This document shows positions 41,846 to 50,067 of a stretch of 64,000 nucleotides of DNA, piece by piece. How positions within the stretch are numbered: position 1 is the first letter of the stretch; each line of letters opens with the position of its first letter. The notes beneath the pieces were generated by a model. It saw only the letters and a program-made list of their open reading frames with translations, searched no databases and was not told the DNA's origin. Where the stretch lies: positions 1-64,000 of the forward strand of contig NZ_BCBA01000066.1 of assembly GCF_001320245.1 (NCBI RefSeq), written 5' to 3'. This stretch comes from Pseudomonas sp. NBRC 111124. Lineage in GTDB: Bacteria > Pseudomonadota > Gammaproteobacteria > Pseudomonadales > Pseudomonadaceae. Made by a program: the position numbers and the translations under genes.

Positions 41846-43168
41846 ATGGCTCGTACTACTGCTCCCCTGACCGACACCGCATGCCGCTCGGCCAAGCCTA
41901 CTGACCTCCCATACAAGCTTTTCGACGGTGACGGTCTTTACCTCCTTGTTTACCCCAATGGCCGCAAGGGCTGGCGCTTCCGGTATGTGAAACCGGATGG
42001 GCGAGAGGGGCTGACCTCGTTTGGCAACTATCCCGTTATTGGCCTCGCAGATGCTCGGCAGAAGCGTCTGGAGACCAAGCGGATGCTGGCTGAAGGCATT
42101 GATCCGATTGCGTCCAAGCAGCAGGCCAAGGCCGAGGCGGTTGTCAGAGGCCACACATTCGAACGTGTTGCCTTGGACTGGCATAAGGAAATGTCCGTGA
42201 AGTGGGCGCCGGGCCATTCTAGGACTGTGTTGAGTCGCTTAAAGACTCACGTATTCCCGCTGCTCGGCGCACGCGCCATCGTTGATCTGGATACCTTCGA
42301 CCTTATGCAGCCGCTGGAAGAGATCAAAAAACGCGGCACTATCGATGTGGCCTTGAGGGTGCAAAACTACCTACAGAGCATCATGCGTGAGGCTAAGCGG
42401 CAGCGGCTGATCACGGTGAACCCTGCATATGATCTTGAGAGCTTCATCAGCGCGCCACGGGTTACGCACCGGCCTGCACTCCCACTGTCACGTCTGCCTG
42501 AGTTGATGGATCGCATCGAGAACTACAAGGGACGCACGCTTACTCGGCTGACAGTCATGCTGTCGCTGCATGTGTTCGTACGCTCCAGCGAATTGCGCTT
42601 CGCACGTTGGAGTGAGTTCGACCTGAAGCGCGGTATCTGGGAGATACCTGACACACGGCCCGCATTGGATGGCGTCCCGTATTCAACCAGAGGAACGAAG
42701 ATGGCGGGCGACATCCACCTTGTCCCGCTTTCACCGCAAGCAGTGGCATTGCTCGAAAAGATTCATGCGATCACGGGGTACTTTGATCTGGTGTTCACCA
42801 GTGACGCTCGCTCGTGGAAGCCTATGTCCGAGAACACCGTCAACAGCGCTTTGCGGAACATGGGCTACGACACCAAGACAGAAATCTGCGGGCATGGCTT
42901 CCGGTCGATGGCGTGCAGTGCCTTGGTCGAATCCGGGCTGTGGTCAGAGACTGCTATTGAGCGGCAGATGAGCCACAGGGAGCGCAACAACGTTCGGGCG
43001 GCGTATATCCACAAGGCCGAGTTCCTGGAGGAGCGGCGAATGATCATGAGCTGGTGGAGCCGTTATCTCGACGCGAACCGGCAGGAGCATATCTCGCCGC
43101 ATGAGTTCGCGAATCAGACCGGGGCAAACGTTTCTAGCCTAAGAGCGAGGCGTGGCGCAGTCGAGTAA
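41846..43168 (+). CDS. P4-type tyrosine integrase of a second element
   Basis: 440 residues. The N-terminal DUF4102 arm-binding domain (LTDTACRSAKPTDLPYKLFDGDGLYL) is typical of P4 and genomic-island integrases. Catalytic residues: Arg in HVFVRSSELRFARW, HxxR in GHGFRSMAC, His in QMSHRERN and Tyr in RAAYIHKAEF. Start at ATG 41846, after GATAAAGGGG. It lies 160 bases after attR, so this gene probably belongs to a different island inserted at the same tRNA end. Confidence 0.92.
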   Translation: MARTTAPLTDTACRSAKPTDLPYKLFDGDGLYLLVYPNGRKGWRFRYVKPDGREGLTSFGNYPVIGLADARQKRLETKRMLAEGIDPIASKQQAKAEAVVRGHTFERVALDWHKEMSVKWAPGHSRTVLSRLKTHVFPLLGARAIVDLDTFDLMQPLEEIKKRGTIDVALRVQNYLQSIMREAKRQRLITVNPAYDLESFISAPRVTHRPALPLSRLPELMDRIENYKGRTLTRLTVMLSLHVFVRSSELRFARWSEFDLKRGIWEIPDTRPALDGVPYSTRGTKMAGDIHLVPLSPQAVALLEKIHAITGYFDLVFTSDARSWKPMSENTVNSALRNMGYDTKTEICGHGFRSMACSALVESGLWSETAIERQMSHRERNNVRAAYIHKAEFLEERRMIMSWWSRYLDANRQEHISPHEFANQTGANVSSLRARRGAVE

Positions 43169-43208
43169 GCGCACGGCTTTGATATTTCGGTAATCCGCTT
43201 TCCATGCG

Positions 43209-43253
43209 GGTCCATCCAAACAGGGCTGCAAAGCCGCCCTGTTTGGATGGACC
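43209..43253. repeat. 18-bp perfect inverted repeat after the P4 integrase
   Basis: Two 18-base arms (left arm GGTCCATCCAAACAGGGC) around a nine-base loop, 40 bases after the integrase stop. It is probably a strong RNA hairpin or terminator, though no T-run follows on the plus strand. Confidence 0.6.
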
Positions 43254-43257
43254 TCAC

Positions 43258-43551
43258 CTAAAAAATCAAAAGCACCCAATCGGCTACTGGAAACCACCGG
43301 ATTCCGTACACGCCTAATGCCATTTTAAACCGCAAAATCCCGCGGGCGAGTCGCTTGACCCTCTCGGATTGCGGGCGTAGAAAAGACAGTGCAAAGGCTG
43401 TCGTTGACAGCACCCAGGTGACCCGAGCCTTCAAGGTCACGCCGCTCTCGCGGTGGTTCTCCCCAAGGGCGATTCGCGTCCGGCAGCTCTCCCGGTCACT
43501 ACCCATGTGATGGATGCTCTTACACATATAGCGCTCGTGCGCCAGATACAC
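43258..43551 (-). CDS. Possible small membrane-associated protein
   Basis: Open frame of 97 codons with a hydrophobic C-terminus (YGIRWFPVADWVLLIF) and a basic middle. No family, and no clear ribosome-binding sequence. It may be chance, and is included because the gap between the two integrases otherwise lacks genes. Confidence 0.22.
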   Translation of the reverse strand: MYLAHERYMCKSIHHMGSDRESCRTRIALGENHRESGVTLKARVTWVLSTTAFALSFLRPQSERVKRLARGILRFKMALGVYGIRWFPVADWVLLIF

Positions 43552-43575
43552 CGTACCTCGCTGCCCTGCAGCAAC

Positions 43576-43824
43576 CTATCCGCTTGGCCGAATCTTGCGC
43601 CAACTGGTGCCCGTCTCTTTTCCTGAAAAGAGACGGGCACTTCTACAACTGCTGCAGCCCTGATCGCACATGGCTTTGCGGCATTCCCCCTCGTGACAAT
43701 CGGCGTGACAAACGCCGATGTCACCAGCAACAGCCATGTAGATGATGGTGCCGCAGACCAGGGAATGGACTGCACCTGACTGACAGTCAGGCATGCCCCG
43801 GTCATCGCATTGCTGCTTGCACAT
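43576..43824 (-). CDS. Possible cysteine-rich small protein
   Basis: Open frame of 82 codons with about ten cysteines (CKQQC, CHADCHEGECRK, CDQGCSSC). The pattern suggests metal binding or disulfides if it is real. Against it, a 15-bp perfect inverted repeat (43607-43640) falls inside the frame, and the ribosome-binding site is weak. Confidence 0.28.
   Translation of the reverse strand: MCKQQCDDRGMPDCQSGAVHSLVCGTIIYMAVAGDIGVCHADCHEGECRKAMCDQGCSSCRSARLFSGKETGTSWRKIRPSG
43607..43640. repeat. 15-bp perfect inverted repeat
   Basis: GTGCCCGTCTCTTTT and its exact complement with a CCTG loop. It has no T-run on either side, so it is not a standard terminator. Confidence 0.65.
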
Positions 43825-44062
43825 GGCTCAGGATCTTCAGGCGCTGGTCTCGTCAGCCAGTGCTGCCTCCACCCGCCCACCGGTAACGGTGTTCAGGAGG
43901 CCAGATCATGAGATGCCCTTGCTCCCGGTCGTAAGGAGCCGCCAGTCCCGCGTAGAGGACACTCCCCACAGGTCGCAGGGGCCTTGATCCCTGATAACAC
44001 TCAGCATTCTTGGCGGGATGACGTGGGGCGAGGATCGGAGAACGGACGATGAGGTGACCGAC

Positions 44063-45043
44063 ATGGCACTGGTGGGTAGACGCGATGGTCGTAATTTCGG
44101 CTATGGCAGGCAATTGAGCTACGCAGGACCCCAGGCGTTGAAAGACATGTTTGGCGGTGGCCATTACGGCACGGTCAAGGCGCACTGTGATCGGTGGCAG
44201 GCATTCGTGAAGTGGTGCCGCTCCGAAAAAGGGCCCGGTATCAATAATGCGCGGCAGATTGATCGGAAGGTATTGGCGGACTATGCGGCGTATCTGCGCG
44301 ACGTGGTTAGGCGCGGTGACCTCGCCGTCAGCACCGCACAAAATCGGCTATCCAGTGTTAACAGGACCATGGCAGCGCTTCGCGGTGATCAGTGCGTGAA
44401 ATTGTCCAGCCCGAGCAAAGCTCTGGGCATGCAGCGCACAGGGGTTCGCCAATTGGTGCCGCAAGGCCAAGACCGCGAACAGGTTAAGCAGATCGTCGAT
44501 GCGCTTTGCAGCCGTCATCAGCTGCGGGCTGCCGCGATTGTTCTGTTGGCGCGAGCCACCGGTATGCGCTTGCGTGAGGCCATCTTGGCTGACCTGCCAC
44601 GGTTGAGCCGTGAGGCTAGCAATCTAGGTAGGATTAACATTCAGGATGGCACCAAAGGCGGCCGCGCCGGCGCCTCGGCGCCCCGTTGGATTGCAGTGGA
44701 TGACCATGTTCGAAGTGCACTTGAGTTTGCACGGCAGGTGTCGCCTACGGGTAGCCACAACCTGATTGCGCCAAACGAAAGCTGCCGGAATTTTCTGCAG
44801 GAAATCCTCCGTCCTGCGCGGGACATCCTGCATGGCCACAACCTCAAAGGCTTCCACGAACTACGAGCGGCCTACGCTTGTGAGCGCTATCAGCAAATCA
44901 CCCATCACCGCGCGCCTGTCAACGGCGGTAAATGCTTCCAAGTAGCTGAGCGCCTTGATCGCGAGGCCCGGAGGCAAATTAGCTATGAGCTGGGGCACGG
45001 TCGTATCGACGTGGTCGCTGCATACATTGGAGGACGGTTATGA
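44063..45043 (+). CDS. Integrase-domain protein (genomic-island type)
   Basis: 326 residues. It resembles the island-associated recombinases with a SAM-like N-terminal domain and an Integrase_1-type catalytic domain. Arg in ATGMRLREAI, HELR in GFHELRAAY, and GHGRIDVVAAYIGG supply a catalytic His and Tyr. The ATG at 44063 gives MALVGRRDGRNFGYGRQLSY, and a longer frame begins at 44018. It overlaps the following small gene by four bases. Confidence 0.82.
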   Translation: MALVGRRDGRNFGYGRQLSYAGPQALKDMFGGGHYGTVKAHCDRWQAFVKWCRSEKGPGINNARQIDRKVLADYAAYLRDVVRRGDLAVSTAQNRLSSVNRTMAALRGDQCVKLSSPSKALGMQRTGVRQLVPQGQDREQVKQIVDALCSRHQLRAAAIVLLARATGMRLREAILADLPRLSREASNLGRINIQDGTKGGRAGASAPRWIAVDDHVRSALEFARQVSPTGSHNLIAPNESCRNFLQEILRPARDILHGHNLKGFHELRAAYACERYQQITHHRAPVNGGKCFQVAERLDREARRQISYELGHGRIDVVAAYIGGRL

Positions 45044-45330
45044 GCAAGCGCTTTGACATGGACCTGTTCTTGGCTGGCGTTCTGAGCGGCTCGCACGCAA
45101 CCCGGCAACGCCATGTACGTCAGGCGAAGATCATCCAAGCAGAAATCGCACAGCGTTGGCAGCGAGAGTTACCGTGGGCTTGGCAGAGAAAGCATGTTGT
45201 TTGGTTTCTCGACCACCGACTAGCGAGGCGATGCAAGGTAACTCGATATTACTACCTGCTGACGGTGCGGCTGCTAGTTCGTCGTTTAGAAAAGCCGTGG
45301 ATCCTCAAATGCCAAACTAAGATCAGATAG
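45040..45330 (+). CDS. Small basic protein coupled to the integrase-domain gene
   Basis: 96 residues, highly basic and rich in aromatic residues (WQRKHVVWFLDHRLARRCKVTRYYYLL). The overlap with the recombinase gene implies joint translation, so it may help the recombinase. I know no defined function. Confidence 0.6.
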   Translation: MSKRFDMDLFLAGVLSGSHATRQRHVRQAKIIQAEIAQRWQRELPWAWQRKHVVWFLDHRLARRCKVTRYYYLLTVRLLVRRLEKPWILKCQTKIR

Positions 45331-45342
45331 ATAGTCGCGACT

Positions 45343-45405
45343 GACCGCTTTCGACCCATAGCGGACGGTCGCGAGGGGCAGCTATCGGCCAATAGCAGCC
45401 ATTCA
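45343..45405. repeat. Degenerate intergenic repeat
   Basis: Contains GACCCATAGCGGACGGTCGC and then GGCAGCTATCGGCCA. A related copy lies at 55296-55353 (GACCCATAGCTGCCGGTCGC, GGCAGCCACCGGCCA), and shorter relatives lie near 46990 and 57000. These mark borders between gene modules in this region. Confidence 0.55.
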
Positions 45406-45527
45406 CTTTGCGAACTGGGCGTTGGTACCTACTATCTGCGCCTCAGTTCGAGGGGTTGGAGCATCTCACACTCATCAATGTCCGCCGGATGCCGATATAC
45501 TTGTATAGATCAGCATTAGGACGACCA

Positions 45528-46931
45528 ATGTCTAAACACCACATCCAGGAAACTCTCCAAGCGGGAAACATGGGCACCTACCGCCCCAACGCACTATTCA
45601 CACGGATAAGCTCAGAAGGTGATCTGGAGCCAGAATATGGCGATCCCCTTCCCGGCGCGGTAGCGCTGCATGCTCACGAATACACACATCACCTGCACAA
45701 CCTCTCTACGAACGCAGGAGCGATGTCTTTGGTGAGCAGCTTTTGGCTCATACATCCGTTCATAAAAAATGCTGATAGAAATGCTCGGATATTGGTGTCT
45801 AGTGAGTCGGCAGTTGACGACGATGTAATCTCCGCATTCAAGGTTATGAATGTCATGAGAGGAGTAACTCGAGGTATACCCAAGGGCTATTCCTGGCCAT
45901 CTGTGAGGTCTTGGGATTTCAAACAGCCAACTTTAGCTATTCACGAAGTTACTCATTCGTCCGAAATCGTGGCCAAGGTAAACGTATTTACTATCAAATC
46001 TAGAGCAGTTTTTTCAGACGACCACTCACTGGATATTGAGATACAGCCCGGTCTTGACTTCATATCCGAGGGCGTAGCGTACGAGATTGAGCGCGAGATC
46101 AGGCGACATGCAGGCATACCTGATGACTTTTTGGATCACCAAACTCCCAGCTATCCTTATTTAACCTTCCGCCCTCTGATAGATTTCCTCATCGGTCAAC
46201 CAAGCACGGCTGAAGAACGCATAGTTCTAGGCACTTTCGCACTGCTTGACCATTCACCATCTGAAGGTTTGGTCAAAGCTTGTAGCGTGGTAAGAATGGA
46301 GCTCCAAGAAGGTCTAAGGAGTGGTTTTTCGAACTATTTAAACCAGGCACTTTGCCACTTCAAAAAATATGCGAATGGCATAATTGAAGATCAACTTCCG
46401 GCTATATCGAAAATTCTATCCCAATCCAAGACGCTGTCTACTGGCGTAGAAATCTACTGCAAGCTCATTAAAAAGTCTCTCGAAAATCGCCAGAAATCCC
46501 CAATCGTGGAAGGGGTTTTTATTCAGTCCAAAATGACAGCGGAAGATTTTCTTAGGAAATCATTGAACATACTCGAGCGACAAGTCTGCCAAGAAAAGCC
46601 AGGTTCAGCGAGCGTCATTTCTTGGATAGGCTTGAAAGGTAGTATCGCTGACGAGTCAGATGAAAAGCTGCAAGCATTCAGCGTCCTTCAAGCAGCAGTT
46701 CATTATGTGCAGCAGCACTTTACAATTAACGCAATCGTCCCCACAGCTGATATCCCAGAAACCCGATGCCCCTTCAGTAGAGCATGTGAAATTCAAACTA
46801 ACGCCAATTTTCCTGAGGCTTGTGACACCAAGCCTTGGGAGTTTCAGCTTACGAACGATCGGACAAAGGTATGCTTTTACGAGGCAGCGAGAATCGCGCT
46901 TGCCTCCCGGATATCTAGTGAATCAACCTAG
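45528..46931 (+). CDS. HExxH metallopeptidase-like protein
   Basis: 467 residues. The zinc-binding motif is H50-E51-Y-T-H54 in ALHAHEYTHHLHNL, and EGVAYEIER about 160 residues later could give the third ligand glutamate, as in gluzincins. The C-terminal part has cysteines (TRCPFSRACEI, EACDTKPW). No signal peptide, so it is probably cytoplasmic. I know no named family. Clearly lower in GC than the core genes. It stands alone between an intergenic repeat and a MITE-like element. A role in defence is possible from position only. The start is uncertain, and an ATG at 45489 would add 13 residues. Confidence 0.72.
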   Translation: MSKHHIQETLQAGNMGTYRPNALFTRISSEGDLEPEYGDPLPGAVALHAHEYTHHLHNLSTNAGAMSLVSSFWLIHPFIKNADRNARILVSSESAVDDDVISAFKVMNVMRGVTRGIPKGYSWPSVRSWDFKQPTLAIHEVTHSSEIVAKVNVFTIKSRAVFSDDHSLDIEIQPGLDFISEGVAYEIEREIRRHAGIPDDFLDHQTPSYPYLTFRPLIDFLIGQPSTAEERIVLGTFALLDHSPSEGLVKACSVVRMELQEGLRSGFSNYLNQALCHFKKYANGIIEDQLPAISKILSQSKTLSTGVEIYCKLIKKSLENRQKSPIVEGVFIQSKMTAEDFLRKSLNILERQVCQEKPGSASVISWIGLKGSIADESDEKLQAFSVLQAAVHYVQQHFTINAIVPTADIPETRCPFSRACEIQTNANFPEACDTKPWEFQLTNDRTKVCFYEAARIALASRISSEST

Positions 46932-47022
46932 GTTTAGGAAATGCTGTTAATGAAGAACTGCCTGTGGTTCAGGCATCCATACCAGAACGTCTGCTTTCGG
47001 TCGATAATGGTCTGTCGCGGAC

Positions 47023-47209
47023 GACTGCTTTCGATCCAGGCTGTGTGAAAACGCAAACGGATCGCTGAAGAGCGCGAGCGTACGTGAAATCTGTAATGGC
47101 TTGGTTATTCAGCTAACACAGATTTCGCGCAGGAGCGCGGAATACTGGTCGTTTTCTAACCAACCGGATCCAGTCGAACGTTTTCACACAGCCTGGACCC
47201 AAAGCAGAC
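47023..47209. mobile_element. MITE-like element with 31-bp terminal inverted repeats
   Basis: The left end (47023-47053) and the right end (47179-47209) are inverted copies with three mismatches. Their inner 18 bases, CCAGGCTGTGTGAAAACG, match perfectly. Total length is 187 bp with no gene inside, so it needs a transposase from elsewhere. The ends resemble those of insertion sequences. The family was not identified and no clear target duplication was seen. Confidence 0.6.
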
Positions 47210-47845
47210 CCTCGCCAAGGTTTGCATTTGGCCCAAAACCGCCCCTCTGAATGATAGGGCTGCACAATTGCTTAGGTTGTGCGCATGGAAATCCTGGCGA
47301 TAAGGGCGATCGCGTCCGCTTAAAAGTACGCGGACACCATCGCCCTTGAAGCGGGAGTTCGGAAGGTGAGTTCGCTGGACGCTAACGAAGAATGGAGCCT
47401 GACCATTTCCGACCACCCGGATATAGCGGGTTGACTGAAGGCAACCTCTATGGCTGCTCAGAGCTAGAGAAATTAAAAACCTAGCCTTGCCAGATGCTAC
47501 CGCGCTATGTGCAATAGACCGTCCAGAGATCGTCGATCCGAGTTGAATCTCTGGCTTGTTACTTCGCGCCGCATCCCCAACTGGCATCTACAGGCACGCT
47601 CGCCAACCGCATCGTCTCCCTATCGCCGCCGACTGGTGCCTCGACCGGCTGGGTTGCTAGCTTCCTGGCTGCCCTAGGTTTGCTACTTATGAGCTTCTCG
47701 GAGATGGCGGAGCGCGCCCAGACTCGTAACGCTCCCTGAGGCCCTCCTGGTTCAGCGGAAGCCAACTGCAGCGAGGGTGCGTGGAAGCAACTCCTAATGA
47801 TGCTAGCTGTTTGATATGATGGGGGTTTGTGGCATCTAAGGATGA
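47210..47845. other. Gap without a supported gene
   Basis: Open frames exist on the minus strand (47156-47587 and 47559-47765), but they lack ribosome-binding sites and family features and the first runs into the MITE end. I see nothing else except the leader of the caspase operon near 47800-47845. Confidence 0.5.
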
Positions 47846-49012
47846 GTGAGCTTCCACATGCCGTTGTTAATACCTGAGGATCTGACGGAGCCTGGCACCC
47901 ACGCCCTGGTGATCGGCATCAGCGCTTACCAGTTCCTGGAAGGCGGTGACGACGTAAACCCCGATAACGCACATCTAGGATTAAAGCAGCTATCGTCTGG
48001 CGCCCGTTCGGCGTCGGAGTTCGCGGGCTGGCTCTTGGACGGCCACAATATGCCTGAGCTTCCTTTGCGCAGCCTGAGGGTGCTCCTTGCACCAGCGCCG
48101 GGTGAAGTCATCCACCCTGCGGTTCAGAGCCTGATGAAAGGCGATCACGCACCAACCCGTGCGAACGTTGAACAAGCCATTCTCGACTTCATGAATGCTA
48201 CCGAGAGCCATTCCGAGAACATGGCAATTATTTATGTCGCTGGACATGGCGTTCAGTTTACGAACGAAGGTGCCGTATTACTGCTGAGCGACTTCGGAAG
48301 CCCGAGCCACAAACGTAGCAAATATGCCGGTGCGGTTGACATGACCGCGATCCATAAAGCGATGAATTATGAGGGTAACGCAAATACGCAGTTCTGGTTC
48401 TTGGACTTGTGCCGGGGTCTAGCACCAGACACCGAAGACTACGACAAACTAGGCGGAATATTCGAGCTAGATATAAACCGAGGCGAGCCGACTAATACCT
48501 CGCCCATGTTTTTGTCCTCCTCCAGTGGTCAAACCGCCTACGGCAGGCCTAATAAAGTCACGCTCTTTAATGAAGCATTGATGGTAGGACTAAAGGAAGG
48601 TTACGCTGCAAAAACAGACAAGCCAAACGACCCAACATGGCGCGTATCCACTACGAGCCTTATAGAGTATCTACCATCCGCTGTCGAAATTTTGGCCACC
48701 GCACATGGAAGATTACAAAAAGTCGATGTTACTGGCCGGGTTATAAACTCCTGCCTCCATGAATGCCTTTCTCCTCCCAACGTAGATCTCACTGTTACCA
48801 TTTGTCAAACCAAGAACCCAAGCAACTACTCAGCCGAACTCAGTTTCAGAGGAAATAAAATAGGCCACACGTTAACAAGCTGGCCTACCAAAACAAAGGT
48901 TCGCGCTGGGTTATATTTAGTCAAGGTAACTACAGCTTCACCGCCAGACATTCGAATGGATCCCTATAGCATTGAGCCACCTGCTAGCGAGATGGAGCTA
49001 CCTTTACAATGA
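47846..49012 (+). CDS. Caspase-family (C14-like) peptidase
   Basis: 388 residues. The catalytic His134 is in IIYVAGHGVQF and the Cys189 nucleophile in WFLDLCRGLAPD, the usual dyad of bacterial caspase-like proteases. The fold starts at THALVIGISAYQ. From about residue 320 a beta-rich tail (TVTICQT, VRAGLYLVKVTT) resembles an Ig/PEGA-like domain. Start is GTG 47846, with AAGGA close upstream. An ATG at 47858 is possible. It overlaps the next gene as ATGA. Bacterial caspases often act as executioners in abortive immunity. Here that is inferred from context. Confidence 0.85.
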   Translation: MSFHMPLLIPEDLTEPGTHALVIGISAYQFLEGGDDVNPDNAHLGLKQLSSGARSASEFAGWLLDGHNMPELPLRSLRVLLAPAPGEVIHPAVQSLMKGDHAPTRANVEQAILDFMNATESHSENMAIIYVAGHGVQFTNEGAVLLLSDFGSPSHKRSKYAGAVDMTAIHKAMNYEGNANTQFWFLDLCRGLAPDTEDYDKLGGIFELDINRGEPTNTSPMFLSSSSGQTAYGRPNKVTLFNEALMVGLKEGYAAKTDKPNDPTWRVSTTSLIEYLPSAVEILATAHGRLQKVDVTGRVINSCLHECLSPPNVDLTVTICQTKNPSNYSAELSFRGNKIGHTLTSWPTKTKVRAGLYLVKVTTASPPDIRMDPYSIEPPASEMELPLQ

Positions 49013-50067
49013 TCTCCGAGAGCACAAAATATGGACAGCTAAAGGTTGATGTTTTTTCAAAGGTCAACTATGGTGGAACGGCTACCCCAATCGAAATTAG
49101 GAATGACGAGCTCGTATTGATTGAGTCTTCACCCAATCAGCGTCTTTTTGACCTTCCCGTAGGAATCTACGAAGTGAGCGCCGTACTTGAAGATGGAAAT
49201 CGACAGAAACATACGGTGGAAGTTACCGAATCAAAGACCGCTAATGTTTCGCTCAAGCCAAATTTGTCTGTCCAGCCAGCGGCTCCAGCATTAGCTTTCA
49301 GCTTTATGTCAGCTGAAAAACTACAGAGCCTTGAAAGTCCGACCGAAGATGTCAAGTTAGTTCGTGCCAGTCGAAATGTTACAATCTACCCTGAAAATGG
49401 TTTTTGGATCGTCCGTCACCGGGAAGAAATGGAGCAGGTAGCATATGCTATCATTCAAAAAGGTGAGGATGTATACGACGTAAGCCTTCCAATTAGCGCC
49501 GGCGACCACCATCTTTCCGTTACGTGCCATATTAAAACGTCCACTCAGTACCCTAACAAAAAGTTGCAGATAAATATCTCCCAAAGCAGAAGTTTATCGG
49601 CAGCCTTGGAAAGCATGTTCATTTCTGGGCAGATCGGCTCTGCCGCAAGGCTTGCAGGCAGCGCAGTCACGACCTTAATGAAAAGATATGTAGATCCCAC
49701 TGGTGCCATACTAGCTGCGCTCGTACTAAAAAAAGCTGGAAGGCTTGGTTTGTACCAGAGTCAGTTAGAACAAATCATCGCTCAATTTTCCTGGCTACCT
49801 GACGCCAAAATATTACTTTCCAGCATCTTGATGGCGAAACCATGCGAGCGCGAAAGGGCCATTCAATTGGCTTACGAGGCAAGCCAGGAGCGAATTCTTT
49901 ACACCGAATCATTCTCCATACTGATGAGCCTGCTTCGTTACGCACCCGAGACTGAGAACAGTGCCCTTTGCAAAAAAGCGCTAACGAACATTGCCAAAAT
50001 AGCACCCGAAGTAGATTGGAGTTCAATTTACCTGTGCAAAACCTTCACGGACAATAGCAATGCTTGA
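49009..50067 (+). CDS. Beta-sandwich plus helical-repeat protein of the caspase operon
   Basis: 352 residues, no named family. Residues about 8-85 are beta-rich, ending in LPVGIYEVSAVLEDG, which echoes the tail of the caspase protein. A second beta-rich part follows (120-200), and residues 210-345 are helical and could be TPR-like repeats. Coupled to the genes on both sides (4- and 8-base overlaps). It could be the sensor, adaptor or caspase substrate of the operon. This is an inference. Confidence 0.7.
   Translation: MISESTKYGQLKVDVFSKVNYGGTATPIEIRNDELVLIESSPNQRLFDLPVGIYEVSAVLEDGNRQKHTVEVTESKTANVSLKPNLSVQPAAPALAFSFMSAEKLQSLESPTEDVKLVRASRNVTIYPENGFWIVRHREEMEQVAYAIIQKGEDVYDVSLPISAGDHHLSVTCHIKTSTQYPNKKLQINISQSRSLSAALESMFISGQIGSAARLAGSAVTTLMKRYVDPTGAILAALVLKKAGRLGLYQSQLEQIIAQFSWLPDAKILLSSILMAKPCERERAIQLAYEASQERILYTESFSILMSLLRYAPETENSALCKKALTNIAKIAPEVDWSSIYLCKTFTDNSNA

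Noticed and set aside
43437..43880. 147-codon minus-strand frame
   Set aside because: It overlaps the cysteine-rich frame out of phase, has low-complexity content and no start signal.
47156..47587. 143-codon minus-strand frame
   Set aside because: Its end is made by the MITE terminal repeat, and there is no ribosome-binding sequence or family resemblance.
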